Source of the DNA: Streptomyces amritsarensis
GTDB taxonomy: Bacteria; Actinomycetota; Actinomycetes; Streptomycetales; Streptomycetaceae
Length of the DNA: 36,331 nucleotides
Assembly (NCBI RefSeq): GCF_001953875.1
Contig: NZ_MQUR01000081.1
Coordinates: 1-36,331 of the forward strand
Reading direction: 5' to 3'
Position 1 is the first letter of the stretch. Each line of letters begins with the position of its first letter. The translations under genes and the position numbers were made by a program. Below, piece after piece: positions 17,387 through 24,364 of this stretch. The notes under the pieces were generated by a model. That model did no database searches. It was not told the origin of the DNA and saw only the letters and a list, made by a program, of their open reading frames with translations.

Positions 17387-18232
17387 GTGTTGACGCAGAC
17401 CACCACCCGGGTCCTTGAGCCCAGTGATCTCGACGCCGCGCTCGACATCCTCGGACGCGAGCCGGTCGAGAACGCCTTCGTCACCTCCCGGGTCCAGGTC
17501 GCCGGACTCGACCCCTGGCGTCTGGGCGGCGAGATGTGGGGCTGGTACGCCGACGGCGAGCTCCGCTCGCTCTGCTACGCCGGAGCCAACCTCGTCCCCG
17601 TCTGCGCCGAGCCCGACGCCGTACGCGCCTTCGCCGACCGGGCCCGCCGCACCGGCCGCCGCTGCTCCTCCATCGTCGGCCCCGCCGCGCCCACCCGGCA
17701 GCTGTGGCAGCTTCTGGAGCCCAGCTGGGGCCCGGCCCGCGAGGTCCGCGCCCACCAGCCCCTCATGGTCATCGACCGCCCGTCCACCACGGTCGAGCCG
17801 GACCCGCAGGTCCGCCGGATCCGCAAGAACGAGATGGACCTGATCATGCCCGCCTGCGTGGCCATGTTCACCGAGGAGGTCGGCGTCTCGCCGATGGCCG
17901 GCGACGGCGGCCTGCTGTACCAGGCCCGCGTCGCCGAGCTCGTCGCCGGCGGCCGCTCCTTCGCCCGCGTCGAGGACGGCAAGATCGTCTTCAAGGCGGA
18001 GATCGGCGCCGCCACCCCCCGCGCCTGCCAGATCCAGGGCGTCTGGGTGGCCCCCGAGTTCCGCGGCCGCGGCCACTCCGAGACCGGGATGGCCGCCGTC
18101 GTCGAGTACGCGCTGCGCGACGTGGCACCCGTCGTCAGCCTCTACGTGAACGACTACAACACCGCCGCGCGGGCCGCCTACCGCCGGGTCGGCTTCCGTG
18201 AGGTCGGCGCGTTCATGAGCGTGCTCTTCTGA
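17387..18232 (+). CDS. DUF4081/GNAT-family N-acetyltransferase
   Basis: The protein has 281 residues from GTG 17387, chosen because GGTGAGG lies 5 nt upstream. The N-terminal half (about 1-140) matches the DUF4081 region often fused to GNAT domains in actinobacteria. The C-terminal half (about 145-281) is the GNAT domain, with the acetyl-CoA loop around RGRGHSETGM (VWVAPEFRGRGH strand-turn) and the closing YVNDYNTAARAAYRRVGF. The acceptor is unknown. The sixth loop position is Ser, not the usual Gly/Ala. It lies between ispG and another GNAT gene. Confidence 0.88.
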   Translation: MLTQTTTRVLEPSDLDAALDILGREPVENAFVTSRVQVAGLDPWRLGGEMWGWYADGELRSLCYAGANLVPVCAEPDAVRAFADRARRTGRRCSSIVGPAAPTRQLWQLLEPSWGPAREVRAHQPLMVIDRPSTTVEPDPQVRRIRKNEMDLIMPACVAMFTEEVGVSPMAGDGGLLYQARVAELVAGGRSFARVEDGKIVFKAEIGAATPRACQIQGVWVAPEFRGRGHSETGMAAVVEYALRDVAPVVSLYVNDYNTAARAAYRRVGFREVGAFMSVLF

Positions 18233-18282
18233 ACCGGCGGGATACCGGGGCCGCGGCATTCCGGCGCACCCTTACCGCGAAG

Positions 18283-18288
18283 TAAGGT
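18283..18288 (+). promoter_or_regulatory. Leaderless-type promoter for second GNAT gene
   Basis: TAAGGT (TAnnnT) ends 6 nt before the ATG at 18295, the spacing expected if transcription starts at the A of ATG. TTCCGG at 18259-18264 is a weak -35 at 18 bp spacing. An AAGG could also act as a close ribosome-binding site. Confidence 0.42.
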
Positions 18289-18294
18289 CACCGC

Positions 18295-18837
18295 ATGCTG
18301 CCTTCCGGTGTCCGTATCGGCCCCCTCGACCTCGCCGCCCGGGTGGACGAGGCCCTGCGCGTGCAGGCCGTCGCCTTCGGCCTCAGCGAGGAGGAGGTCG
18401 GCATCCGGCGCTACATCGTCCAGCGCCACATGACCTGCAAGGGCGCCCGCGCCCTCGGGGCCTTCGCGGAGGACGGCGCGCTCACCGGCTTCGTGTACGG
18501 GATGCCGAACGACCGCACCCACTGGTGGTCCACCATCGTCGAGCCCTACCTGCGGGCCGGCGGGCACGAGGACTGGCTCGACGGCTCCTTCGTCATCACC
18601 GAACTGCACGTCCACCCCGGCTTCCAGGGCCACGGCATCGGCCGCGCCCTGATCACCACCCTCACCGACGCGGCGTCCGAGCCCCGCTCGATCCTCTCCG
18701 CCATCGACACCGAGAGCCCCGCCCGCGGCCTCTACCGGGCCCTCGGCTACGTCGACCTCGCCCGCCAGGTGCACTTCCCGAGCGCGAGCCTCCCGTACGC
18801 CGTGATGGGCGCCACCCTGCCGCTGAACAGGCCCTGA
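18295..18837 (+). CDS. GNAT-family N-acetyltransferase
   Basis: This 180-residue protein has a single GNAT domain. The acetyl-CoA binding motif QGHGIG (111-116) follows the beta-4 strand VITELHVHPGF. Motif B (SPARGLYRALGYVDL) is present, and a conserved-looking HWWSTIVEPYL segment lies about residue 80. It probably acetylates a small amine or protein N-terminus; the acceptor is not readable from sequence. It lies 62 bp downstream of the other GNAT gene and 44 bp upstream of proS. Confidence 0.88.
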   Translation: MLPSGVRIGPLDLAARVDEALRVQAVAFGLSEEEVGIRRYIVQRHMTCKGARALGAFAEDGALTGFVYGMPNDRTHWWSTIVEPYLRAGGHEDWLDGSFVITELHVHPGFQGHGIGRALITTLTDAASEPRSILSAIDTESPARGLYRALGYVDLARQVHFPSASLPYAVMGATLPLNRP

Positions 18838-18844
18838 AAACGGG

Positions 18845-18875
18845 TTAACGGGCTCCCTCGGAGCCCCGGTAGCCT
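18845..18875 (+). promoter_or_regulatory. Leaderless proS promoter with a hairpin in its spacer
   Basis: TTAACG (18845-18850), a 19-bp spacer and TAGCCT (18870-18875), then 6 nt and the proS ATG. The spacing fits transcription starting at the ATG, and no Shine-Dalgarno sequence is seen. The spacer contains GGGCTCC-CTC-GGAGCCC (18850-18866), a perfect 7-bp hairpin that could also terminate the upstream GNAT transcript. Confidence 0.5.
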
Positions 18876-18881
18876 CCCGGC

Positions 18882-20585
18882 ATGTCCACACACCACGTAC
18901 AGCGCATGTCCCGCCTCATGGCCAAGACCCTCCGCGAGGACCCGGCCGACGCCGAAACCCTCAGCCACCGGCTCCTGGTCCGCGCCGGATACGTCCGGCG
19001 CAGCTCGGCCGGCGTGTGGACGTGGCTGCCGCTCGGCAAGCGGGTCCTGGACAACGTCAGCCGTGTCGTCCGCGAGGAGATGGACGCCATCGGCGCCCAG
19101 GAGGTGCTGCTCCCGGCGCTGCTGCCCAAGGAGCCGTACGAGGTCAGCGGACGCTGGTCGGAATACGGCGACCTGCTGTTCCGGCTCAGGGACCGCAAGG
19201 GCGCGGACTACCTGCTCGGCCCCACCCACGAGGAGATCTTCACCCTGGTGGTGAAGGACCAGTGCACCTCGTACAAGGACCTGCCGGTCATGCTGTACCA
19301 GATCCAGACCAAGTACCGCGACGAGGCGCGGCCCCGGTCGGGCGTGCTGCGCGGCCGCGAGTTCCAGATGAAGGACTCGTACTCCTTCGACGTCTGCGAC
19401 GAGGGACTGGAGGAGTCCTACCGGCTCCACCGCGAGGCCTACGTCCGCATCTTCGAGCGGCTGGGCCTGGACCACCGGATCGTGTCCGCGGTGTCGGGGG
19501 CCATGGGCGGATCGGCGTCCGAGGAGTTCCTGGCCCCGGCCGAGGCGGGCGAGGACACCTTCGCGGACTGCCCCTCCTGCGACTACGCGGCCAACACCGA
19601 GGCCGTGACCTTCGCGCTGACCCCCGTCTCCGCGGAACACCCGCCGGCGGAGGAGGTGGACACCCCCGACACCCCGACGATCGAGACCCTCGGTGCCCAC
19701 CTGGGGGTGCCCGCCTCGGCGACGCTGAAGAACCTCCTGGTGAAGGTCGACGGCGAGATCGTGGCCGTGGGCGTACCCGGGGACAGGGAGGTCGACCTCG
19801 GCAAGCTGGGCGAGCACCTGGCCCCCGCGGTCGTCGAGCTCGTCACGGCCGAGGACTTCACGGACCGGCCCGACCTCGTACGCGGCTACGTGGGCCCGCA
19901 GGGCCTGGAGAAGGTCCGCTACCTGGCCGACCCGCGGGTCGCGCCGGGCACCGCCTGGGTGACCGGCGCCAACAAGGCCGACACGCATGCCCGCAACGTG
20001 GTCTGCGGCCGGGACTTCGAGGTGGACCGGTACCTGGACGTGGTGGTCGTGGAGCCGGGCGACCCCTGCCCCTCCTGCGGGACCGGCCTCCGCCTCGACC
20101 GCGCGATCGAGATCGGCCACATCTTCCAGCTCGGCCGCAAGTACGCGGACGCCTTCGGGCTGGACGTACTGGGCCGCGAGGGCAAGCCCGTGCGGGTCAC
20201 CATGGGCTCCTACGGCATCGGCGTCTCCCGCGCGGTGGCGGCCCTGGCCGAACAGACCGCGGACGAGCGCGGGCTGTGCTGGCCGGCGGCCGTGGCCCCG
20301 GCCGACGTCCACGTGGTGGCGGCGGGCAAGGCGGTGCCGCTGGCCCTGGCGGAGGAGGCGGCGACGGCCCTGGCCGGCTCCGGCCTGGGGGTCCTGCTGG
20401 ACGACCGCGCGGGCCTGTCCCCGGGCGTGAAGCTCACGGACGCGGAACTGATCGGCGTGCCGTGGATCCTCGTGGCGGGCCGCCGCTCGGCCGACGGGGT
20501 GGTCGAACTCCAGAACCGCGCCACGGGCACCCGCGAGGAACTCCCCCTCACCGAAGCCCTCGGCCGCCTGACGGCCACGGCCTGA
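18882..20585 (+). CDS. proS: Prolyl-tRNA synthetase (bacterial long form)
   Basis: This is a 567-residue class II synthetase that charges tRNA-Pro in the cytoplasm. Class II motif 2 (YRDEARPRSGVLRGREF) and motif 3 (GSYGIGVSR) are clear. An inserted editing (INS) domain spans about residues 225-385, with LKNLLVKVDGEIVAVGVPGD, typical of the bacterial ProS type that hydrolyses Ala-tRNA-Pro. A C-terminal anticodon-binding domain follows. The start MSTHHVQRMSRLM is typical for the family. A short tandem repeat spans the stop codon. Confidence 0.96.
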   Translation: MSTHHVQRMSRLMAKTLREDPADAETLSHRLLVRAGYVRRSSAGVWTWLPLGKRVLDNVSRVVREEMDAIGAQEVLLPALLPKEPYEVSGRWSEYGDLLFRLRDRKGADYLLGPTHEEIFTLVVKDQCTSYKDLPVMLYQIQTKYRDEARPRSGVLRGREFQMKDSYSFDVCDEGLEESYRLHREAYVRIFERLGLDHRIVSAVSGAMGGSASEEFLAPAEAGEDTFADCPSCDYAANTEAVTFALTPVSAEHPPAEEVDTPDTPTIETLGAHLGVPASATLKNLLVKVDGEIVAVGVPGDREVDLGKLGEHLAPAVVELVTAEDFTDRPDLVRGYVGPQGLEKVRYLADPRVAPGTAWVTGANKADTHARNVVCGRDFEVDRYLDVVVVEPGDPCPSCGTGLRLDRAIEIGHIFQLGRKYADAFGLDVLGREGKPVRVTMGSYGIGVSRAVAALAEQTADERGLCWPAAVAPADVHVVAAGKAVPLALAEEAATALAGSGLGVLLDDRAGLSPGVKLTDAELIGVPWILVAGRRSADGVVELQNRATGTREELPLTEALGRLTATA

Positions 20586-20606
20586 CGGCCACGGCCTGAC
20601 GGCCAC
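20567..20606 (+). repeat. 14-bp tandem repeat across the proS stop codon
   Basis: CCTGACGGCCACGG is present in two full copies (20567-20580, 20581-20594) and a 12-bp partial third (20595-20606). The proS TGA is in copy 2. The repeat encodes the end of proS (LTATA) and was probably made by slippage at the 3' end. Confidence 0.9.
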
Positions 20607-20658
20607 CCGTCCCACGCCGCTCGCGCGCCGCGGGACCTCGGTGGGGCCGGGGGCCTTC

Positions 20659-20690
20659 GGAGGACGGGGCCGGCCGGGGCCGGGTCCTCC
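20659..20690. terminator. Bidirectional terminator between proS and slipin gene
   Basis: GGAGGAC (20659-20665) pairs with GTCCTCC (20684-20690) around a GC-rich loop that includes GGCCGGCC. GTCCC/GGGAC (20609-20613, 20632-20636) adds a second weaker hairpin. The genes on either side converge here. Confidence 0.5.
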
Positions 20691-20707
20691 CCCCTCGGTC
20701 ACGAGGG

Positions 20708-21691
20708 CTACGGCGGGGACTCGTCCGGGAACGGCGCCGGCTCCGCGGCCGCCGGGTCCAGGGCCGCGGCCCCCTCCGTCCTCGCGGGGTCCACCGCGGC
20801 CGGCTCCTGCCGCGCCCGGTCGACGGCCGGCGGGCCGTCGGTCCCCGCGCCGGCGACCTCGGCCGGCCCGGGGCCTTCGGAAGCCGGGCCGGCCGGGGCC
20901 GGTTCCTCCCGCGCGGGCGCCGCCGCGGGCGGCGGGGCGGCGCGCTCCAGGAAGCGCAGCAGCTCCACCGGGAACGGCAGTACCAGCGTGGAGTTCTTCT
21001 CGGCGGCGACCGCCACGACCGTGTGCAGCAGGCGCAGCTGGAGCGCCGCGGGCTGCTCCGACATGACCTCCGCCGCCTCGGCGAGCTTGTGCGACGCCTG
21101 CAGCTCCGCGTCCGCGTTGATCACGCGGGCCCGGCGCTCACGGTCGGCCTCCGCCTGCCGGGCCATCGACCGCTTCATCGTCTCCGGCAGGGACACGTCC
21201 TTGATCTCGACCCGGTCGATCTGCACCCCCCAGCCCACCGCCGGGCTGTCGATCATCAGCTCCAGGCCCTGGTTGAGCATCTCCCGGTTGGAGAGCAGGT
21301 CGTCCAGATCGGACTTTCCGATGATCGACCGGAGCGAGGTCTGCGCCATCTGGGAGACGGCGAAGCGGTAGTCCTCCACCGCCACCACCGCGCTCGCCGG
21401 GTCGACGACCTTGAAGTACACGACAGCGTCCACGCGCACCGTGACGTTGTCCCGGGTGATGCCCTCCTGCGCGGGCACCGGCAGCGTCACGATCTGCATG
21501 TTGACCTTGCGGAGCCGGTCGATCACGGGAACGATCACGGTGAAGCCCGGAGGGCGTATCTCATCCCGCAGCCGGCCGAAGCGGAAGACCAGGCCCCGCT
21601 CGTACTGCTTCACCACGCGGGCCGCGGCGCCCATGTAGACCACGGCACCCACGCCCGCGGCGACCACCGCTGTCAGCAGCTCTTCGACCAT
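20708..21691 (-). CDS. SPFH/band-7 slipin (stomatin-like) membrane protein
   Basis: The protein has 327 residues from ATG 21691; a GTG at 21694 is directly upstream and equally usable, with GGGG as ribosome-binding site. An N-terminal hydrophobic segment (about 5-25) anchors it. The band-7 domain follows (VVKQYERGLVFRFGRL, RPPGFTVIVPVIDRLRKVNMQ, NVTVRVDAVVYFKV). It ends in a helical stretch (RQAEADRERRARVINADAELQASHKLAEA, which spans about residues 180-210) typical of stomatin oligomers. The last ~75 residues are a Pro/Ala/Glu-rich tail of unknown role. Such proteins form large membrane rings linked to lipid microdomains. No NfeD partner is encoded next to it. It is separated from the upstream operon by 85 bp. 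Confidence 0.9.
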   Translation of the reverse strand: MVEELLTAVVAAGVGAVVYMGAAARVVKQYERGLVFRFGRLRDEIRPPGFTVIVPVIDRLRKVNMQIVTLPVPAQEGITRDNVTVRVDAVVYFKVVDPASAVVAVEDYRFAVSQMAQTSLRSIIGKSDLDDLLSNREMLNQGLELMIDSPAVGWGVQIDRVEIKDVSLPETMKRSMARQAEADRERRARVINADAELQASHKLAEAAEVMSEQPAALQLRLLHTVVAVAAEKNSTLVLPFPVELLRFLERAAPPPAAAPAREEPAPAGPASEGPGPAEVAGAGTDGPPAVDRARQEPAAVDPARTEGAAALDPAAAEPAPFPDESPP

Positions 21692-21708
21692 CACGGCCCC
21701 CTGCCGGA

Positions 21709-21731
21709 CATACCTTCCTACCTACGGTATG
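21709..21731. promoter_or_regulatory. Inverted repeat upstream of the slipin gene
   Basis: CATACC (21709-21714) and GGTATG (21726-21731) flank 11 bases in an AT-richer patch about 18 bp before the slipin start. It could be an operator or part of its promoter. Confidence 0.3.
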
Positions 21732-21776
21732 CCCCACTTCGTGCCAGGGCGATCAGACCGGATCCCCCCAGGCCCC

Positions 21777-22679
21777 CTACAGCCAGGAGGCGAACTCCAG
21801 CAGGAGCTCCGCGTCCCGGCGGCGCCCCGCGGCCAGGGCGCGGTTGCCCGACTCCACCGCCCGGAAGAGCGTCCAGCCCCGCAGCCGCTCCCGGTCCACG
21901 TCCAGCGCGTCCGCCAGCCTGTTCACCCGGCGCCGGGCGCCGGCCGCGCCCGCCGAGGAGGCCACCTGGTCCTCCAGCCGGTCCCGGACCAGCCGCGCCA
22001 GGTCGTACGCCCGCTCGCCGACCAGCGGGTCGGGGCCCACCGTCAGCCACGGTGCCCGTTCGCCCGCCAGGACCTTGCCCTGCCGAAAGTTGCCGTGCAG
22101 CAGCAGTTCCTCCGGCGGGGCCGCCACCAGCTCCTCGCGCAGCGCCAGGGCGGTGTCGGCGAGGGCCCGGGCCTCCGCCGGGGCCGCCCGCAAGGCCTGC
22201 GACTGCCGCGCGGTGCGCTCGGCCGCCGTCTCCCAACCGTGCCCGGCCGGCGGCGCCACCCACAGCCGCCGCAGCGTGCCGCTGGCCTCCAGCAGCGCCT
22301 TCGCCTCCGGCAGCGACCGCAGCGACACCTCCGCGTGCAGCCGCTCCAGCAGCAGGGCCCCGTCCTCCTCGTGGTGGCGGGTGTCGAGGACCCGTACGGC
22401 GCCGAAACCGCCCCAGTGCGCCAGCGCGGCCAGCTCCCGGTCGGGCCGGGCGTGCGGAGGCGCCAGTTTCAGGACGGCAGGGGTGCCGTCCGCGTAGGCG
22501 ACGAGGACGACCAGACTGCTGCGGCCGCCTGGGGCCTGCACCCGCCGGGCCCGTACGCCCCGCCGGGCGAGCGCGGCCTCGGTGAGCTCGGGCAACTGCC
22601 CCAGCCAATCCGCGTCCTGCGCCGTCTCCGGCATCTCGCCGAGCGCCCGTACAAGCCGCTGCGGCGGTTCGAAAGCCAT
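21777..22679 (-). CDS. APH-fold (aminoglycoside/hydroxyurea kinase-like) protein lacking catalytic residues
   Basis: The protein has 300 residues; ATG 22679 has AAGGGA 9 nt upstream. Fold and overall motifs match the APH(6)/hydroxyurea kinase family, with the ATP-lysine strand AVLKLA (K71), LLLERL, the catalytic-loop region and PLVGERAYDLARLVRD. The key residues are changed. The Brenner loop HGDxHxxN reads H195 G N197 F R Q G K202, so the catalytic Asp is Asn and the metal-binding Asn is Lys. The next metal Asp (usually WLAIDP) reads WLTVGP, with Gly at 215. The protein should therefore not phosphorylate a drug and should not be called a resistance gene without proof. It is the last gene of a minus-strand unit after the Tat lipoprotein and DUF4439 protein. 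Confidence 0.85.
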   Translation of the reverse strand: MAFEPPQRLVRALGEMPETAQDADWLGQLPELTEAALARRGVRARRVQAPGGRSSLVVLVAYADGTPAVLKLAPPHARPDRELAALAHWGGFGAVRVLDTRHHEEDGALLLERLHAEVSLRSLPEAKALLEASGTLRRLWVAPPAGHGWETAAERTARQSQALRAAPAEARALADTALALREELVAAPPEELLLHGNFRQGKVLAGERAPWLTVGPDPLVGERAYDLARLVRDRLEDQVASSAGAAGARRRVNRLADALDVDRERLRGWTLFRAVESGNRALAAGRRRDAELLLEFASWL

Positions 22680-22713
22680 GCGTGCGTGGTCCCTTTCAGC
22701 TGGTGAGGGCTCG

Positions 22714-23154
22714 CTATGCGCGTTCCGTGAGCCCAGGGAAGGCTACGCCGACACCGCGCCAGCGTGCCGCGCGCACCGCTGCGGCGCTGAGCGCGTCGGC
22801 CGCCTCGCGGCGCAGCGGGCCCTCCGCCGCCCGCACCAGATCGGAGTACGCGCCGGCCACCCGGTCCTCGATCACCGCGGCCAGTCGCTCGGCGTCGGCG
22901 GGGCCGCGCACCTCGAACGGCAGGGCGTACGCCGCCTCCGAGGGCCGGGGCGCGCCGCCCAGCTCGCGCACCGTCCGGGCCAGCGCGTCGCGCCGCGCGA
23001 GGTGGCCGCCGTACGCCTCCCGGGCCTCCGTGGCACGGGCGCCGGCGGTCCGCGCGCCGATCACCCCGTATCCGTAGACGGCCGCGTGCTCGGCGGCGAG
23101 GGCCGCCTGGGCGGCCTCCAGGGCCCGGCCGGCGGGGGAGGGTTCGGGCTTCAC
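22714..23154 (-). CDS. Ferritin-like DUF4439 protein
   Basis: This 146-residue all-helical protein is full length for the family. It starts at GTG 23154, which overlaps the upstream TGA (GTGA, 4 bp), so translation is coupled to the lipoprotein gene. Helix 1 contains AALAAEHAAVYGYGVIGAR, with the Glu-His pair typical of ferritin-like metal ligands. Helix 2 contains REAYGGHLARRDALA, and two further amphipathic helices follow. Whether a di-iron site is complete cannot be settled by eye. No export signal is visible, so it should be cytoplasmic. It is followed 34 bp later by the APH-fold gene. Confidence 0.82.
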   Translation of the reverse strand: MKPEPSPAGRALEAAQAALAAEHAAVYGYGVIGARTAGARATEAREAYGGHLARRDALARTVRELGGAPRPSEAAYALPFEVRGPADAERLAAVIEDRVAGAYSDLVRAAEGPLRREAADALSAAAVRAARWRGVGVAFPGLTERA

Positions 23155-23693
23155 GGCGTGGCTCCGGGGGTCGAGGTCAGCAGGTGGACGTGCACGGCGC
23201 CGCAGGCGGCCACCGAGGCGAGCAGCCGGGCCAGCTCCCCCGGCGCCCCGGCCAGGTCGATGGTCCGGGCCTCGGACAGGCTCCGCTCGGCATCGGCGAG
23301 CGCGGTCAGGGCTTCGGCCGGCTGCGCGGGCACCGGCTCCCCGCTCGCCGCGGGCGCGGCGGCCCCCGTACCGCCGGACGGCGACGCCGAGGGGGAGGGC
23401 GTCCCCGGCGCGGCCGGGGACAGCGCGGCCGTGTGCGCGGCGACGGCGGCGCGCAGCGGAGCGAGCCGCGCGGCCAGGTCCGGATGGGCGGCGGCTGTGG
23501 CGTCGTAACGTTCCAGCAGTCGGGCACTGGCACCGACGGCCGCTTCCCGCATCCGCCGTTCGAGTGAAATCACCGGATCGGCGTCCGCCGGGCGGCCGTC
23601 GGTGCACCCGGTCAGCAGCGCGGCACCGGCCGCGCCGGCGGCACCGACGAGCAGGCTCCTGCGCGAAGGTCTGGAAGGCGGAGTCCAGGGCAC
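23151..23693 (-). CDS. Tat-exported lipoprotein of unknown function
   Basis: The protein has 180 residues from GTG 23693, with GAGGAC 7 nt upstream. The N-terminus has a twin-arginine signal (SRRSLLV, R11-R12), a short Ala/Gly hydrophobic core and the lipobox LTGC with lipidation at C30. The mature part is helical: SLERRMREAAVGASARLLERYD, whose helix spans about residues 40-65. It is interrupted by a Pro/Ser/Gly-rich linker (about 100-130) and followed by a second helix pair. It should sit on the outer face of the membrane. The downstream ferritin-like protein overlaps it by 4 bp, so the two are made together. No ligand or enzymatic motif is visible. Confidence 0.82.
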   Translation of the reverse strand: MPWTPPSRPSRRSLLVGAAGAAGAALLTGCTDGRPADADPVISLERRMREAAVGASARLLERYDATAAAHPDLAARLAPLRAAVAAHTAALSPAAPGTPSPSASPSGGTGAAAPAASGEPVPAQPAEALTALADAERSLSEARTIDLAGAPGELARLLASVAACGAVHVHLLTSTPGATP

Positions 23694-23793
23694 GGCGACG
23701 TCCTCGTGGTGTGGGGCGGGGCAGGGTGGGATCACGGTACCCGGGGCCCTGGTCGCAGGGCGGACGGCAACACCCTCCGACACCGGATACCCT

Positions 23794-23799
23794 TTGACC
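23794..23799 (+). promoter_or_regulatory. Candidate -35 box upstream of rimP
   Basis: TTGACC lies 50 nt before the rimP ATG. The matching -10 17-18 nt later is only CACAAC/ACAACA. A TACCCT at 23788-23793 could instead be a -10. The 156-base region 23694-23849 is divergent between the lipoprotein and rimP. Confidence 0.25.
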
Positions 23800-23849
23800 T
23801 GACACACGACGGAAACCACAACAGCACACGCGGCCGAGGAGTCACCCGG

Positions 23850-24362
23850 ATGAGCACGACCCAGAGCGACAGGCTGCGCGGACTGCTGGAGCCGCTCGTC
23901 GCCGCCAAGGGCCTGGACCTCGAAGAGATCGAGCTGTCGCGGGCGGGCAAGCGCCGGATGCTGCGGATCATCGTGGACTCCGACGAGGGCGTGGAACTGG
24001 ACGCGTGTGCCGAGCTGAGCCGTGAGGTCTCCGACAAGCTCGACGAATCCGACGTGATGGGCGAGGACGAGTACGTCCTCGAGGTGAGCTCCCCGGGCGC
24101 CGACCGCCCGCTGACCGCGCACCGCCACTACGTACGGGCCATCGGCCGTCTCGTGAAGTTCCAGCTGTCCGCCGAGGACGGGAAGGGCGCCGGGGAACTG
24201 GTCGCCCGGATCCTCGACGTCGACGACGAGGGCATGGACCTCGAAGTACCGGGCGTGAAGGGCCGCAAGGCGACCGCCCGCCGCATCGCTTTCACCGACA
24301 TCGCCAAGGCGCGTGTCGAGATCGAGTTCAACCGCAAGGACAAGAAGGAAGAGGAGGCGTAG
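23850..24362 (+). CDS. rimP: Ribosome maturation factor RimP
   Basis: This 170-residue protein is required for 30S subunit maturation. It starts at ATG 23850 with GAGGAG 9 nt upstream. The N-terminal domain has LLEPLVAAKGLDLEEIELSR and the strand LRIIVDSDEGVELD. The central EYVLEVSSPGADRPLT is the family signature, followed by a C-terminal SH3-like barrel. It is the first gene of the rimP-nusA-infB operon; the stop is 2 bp before the nusA GTG. Confidence 0.96.
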   Translation: MSTTQSDRLRGLLEPLVAAKGLDLEEIELSRAGKRRMLRIIVDSDEGVELDACAELSREVSDKLDESDVMGEDEYVLEVSSPGADRPLTAHRHYVRAIGRLVKFQLSAEDGKGAGELVARILDVDDEGMDLEVPGVKGRKATARRIAFTDIAKARVEIEFNRKDKKEEEA

Positions 24363-24364
24363 CC

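Noticed and set aside
18838..18881. T-box leader upstream of proS
   Set aside because: The gap is only 44 bp, too short for a T-box, and the mRNA appears leaderless.
21777..22679. Aminoglycoside or hydroxyurea resistance kinase
   Set aside because: The catalytic Asp, metal Asn and metal Asp positions are all substituted.
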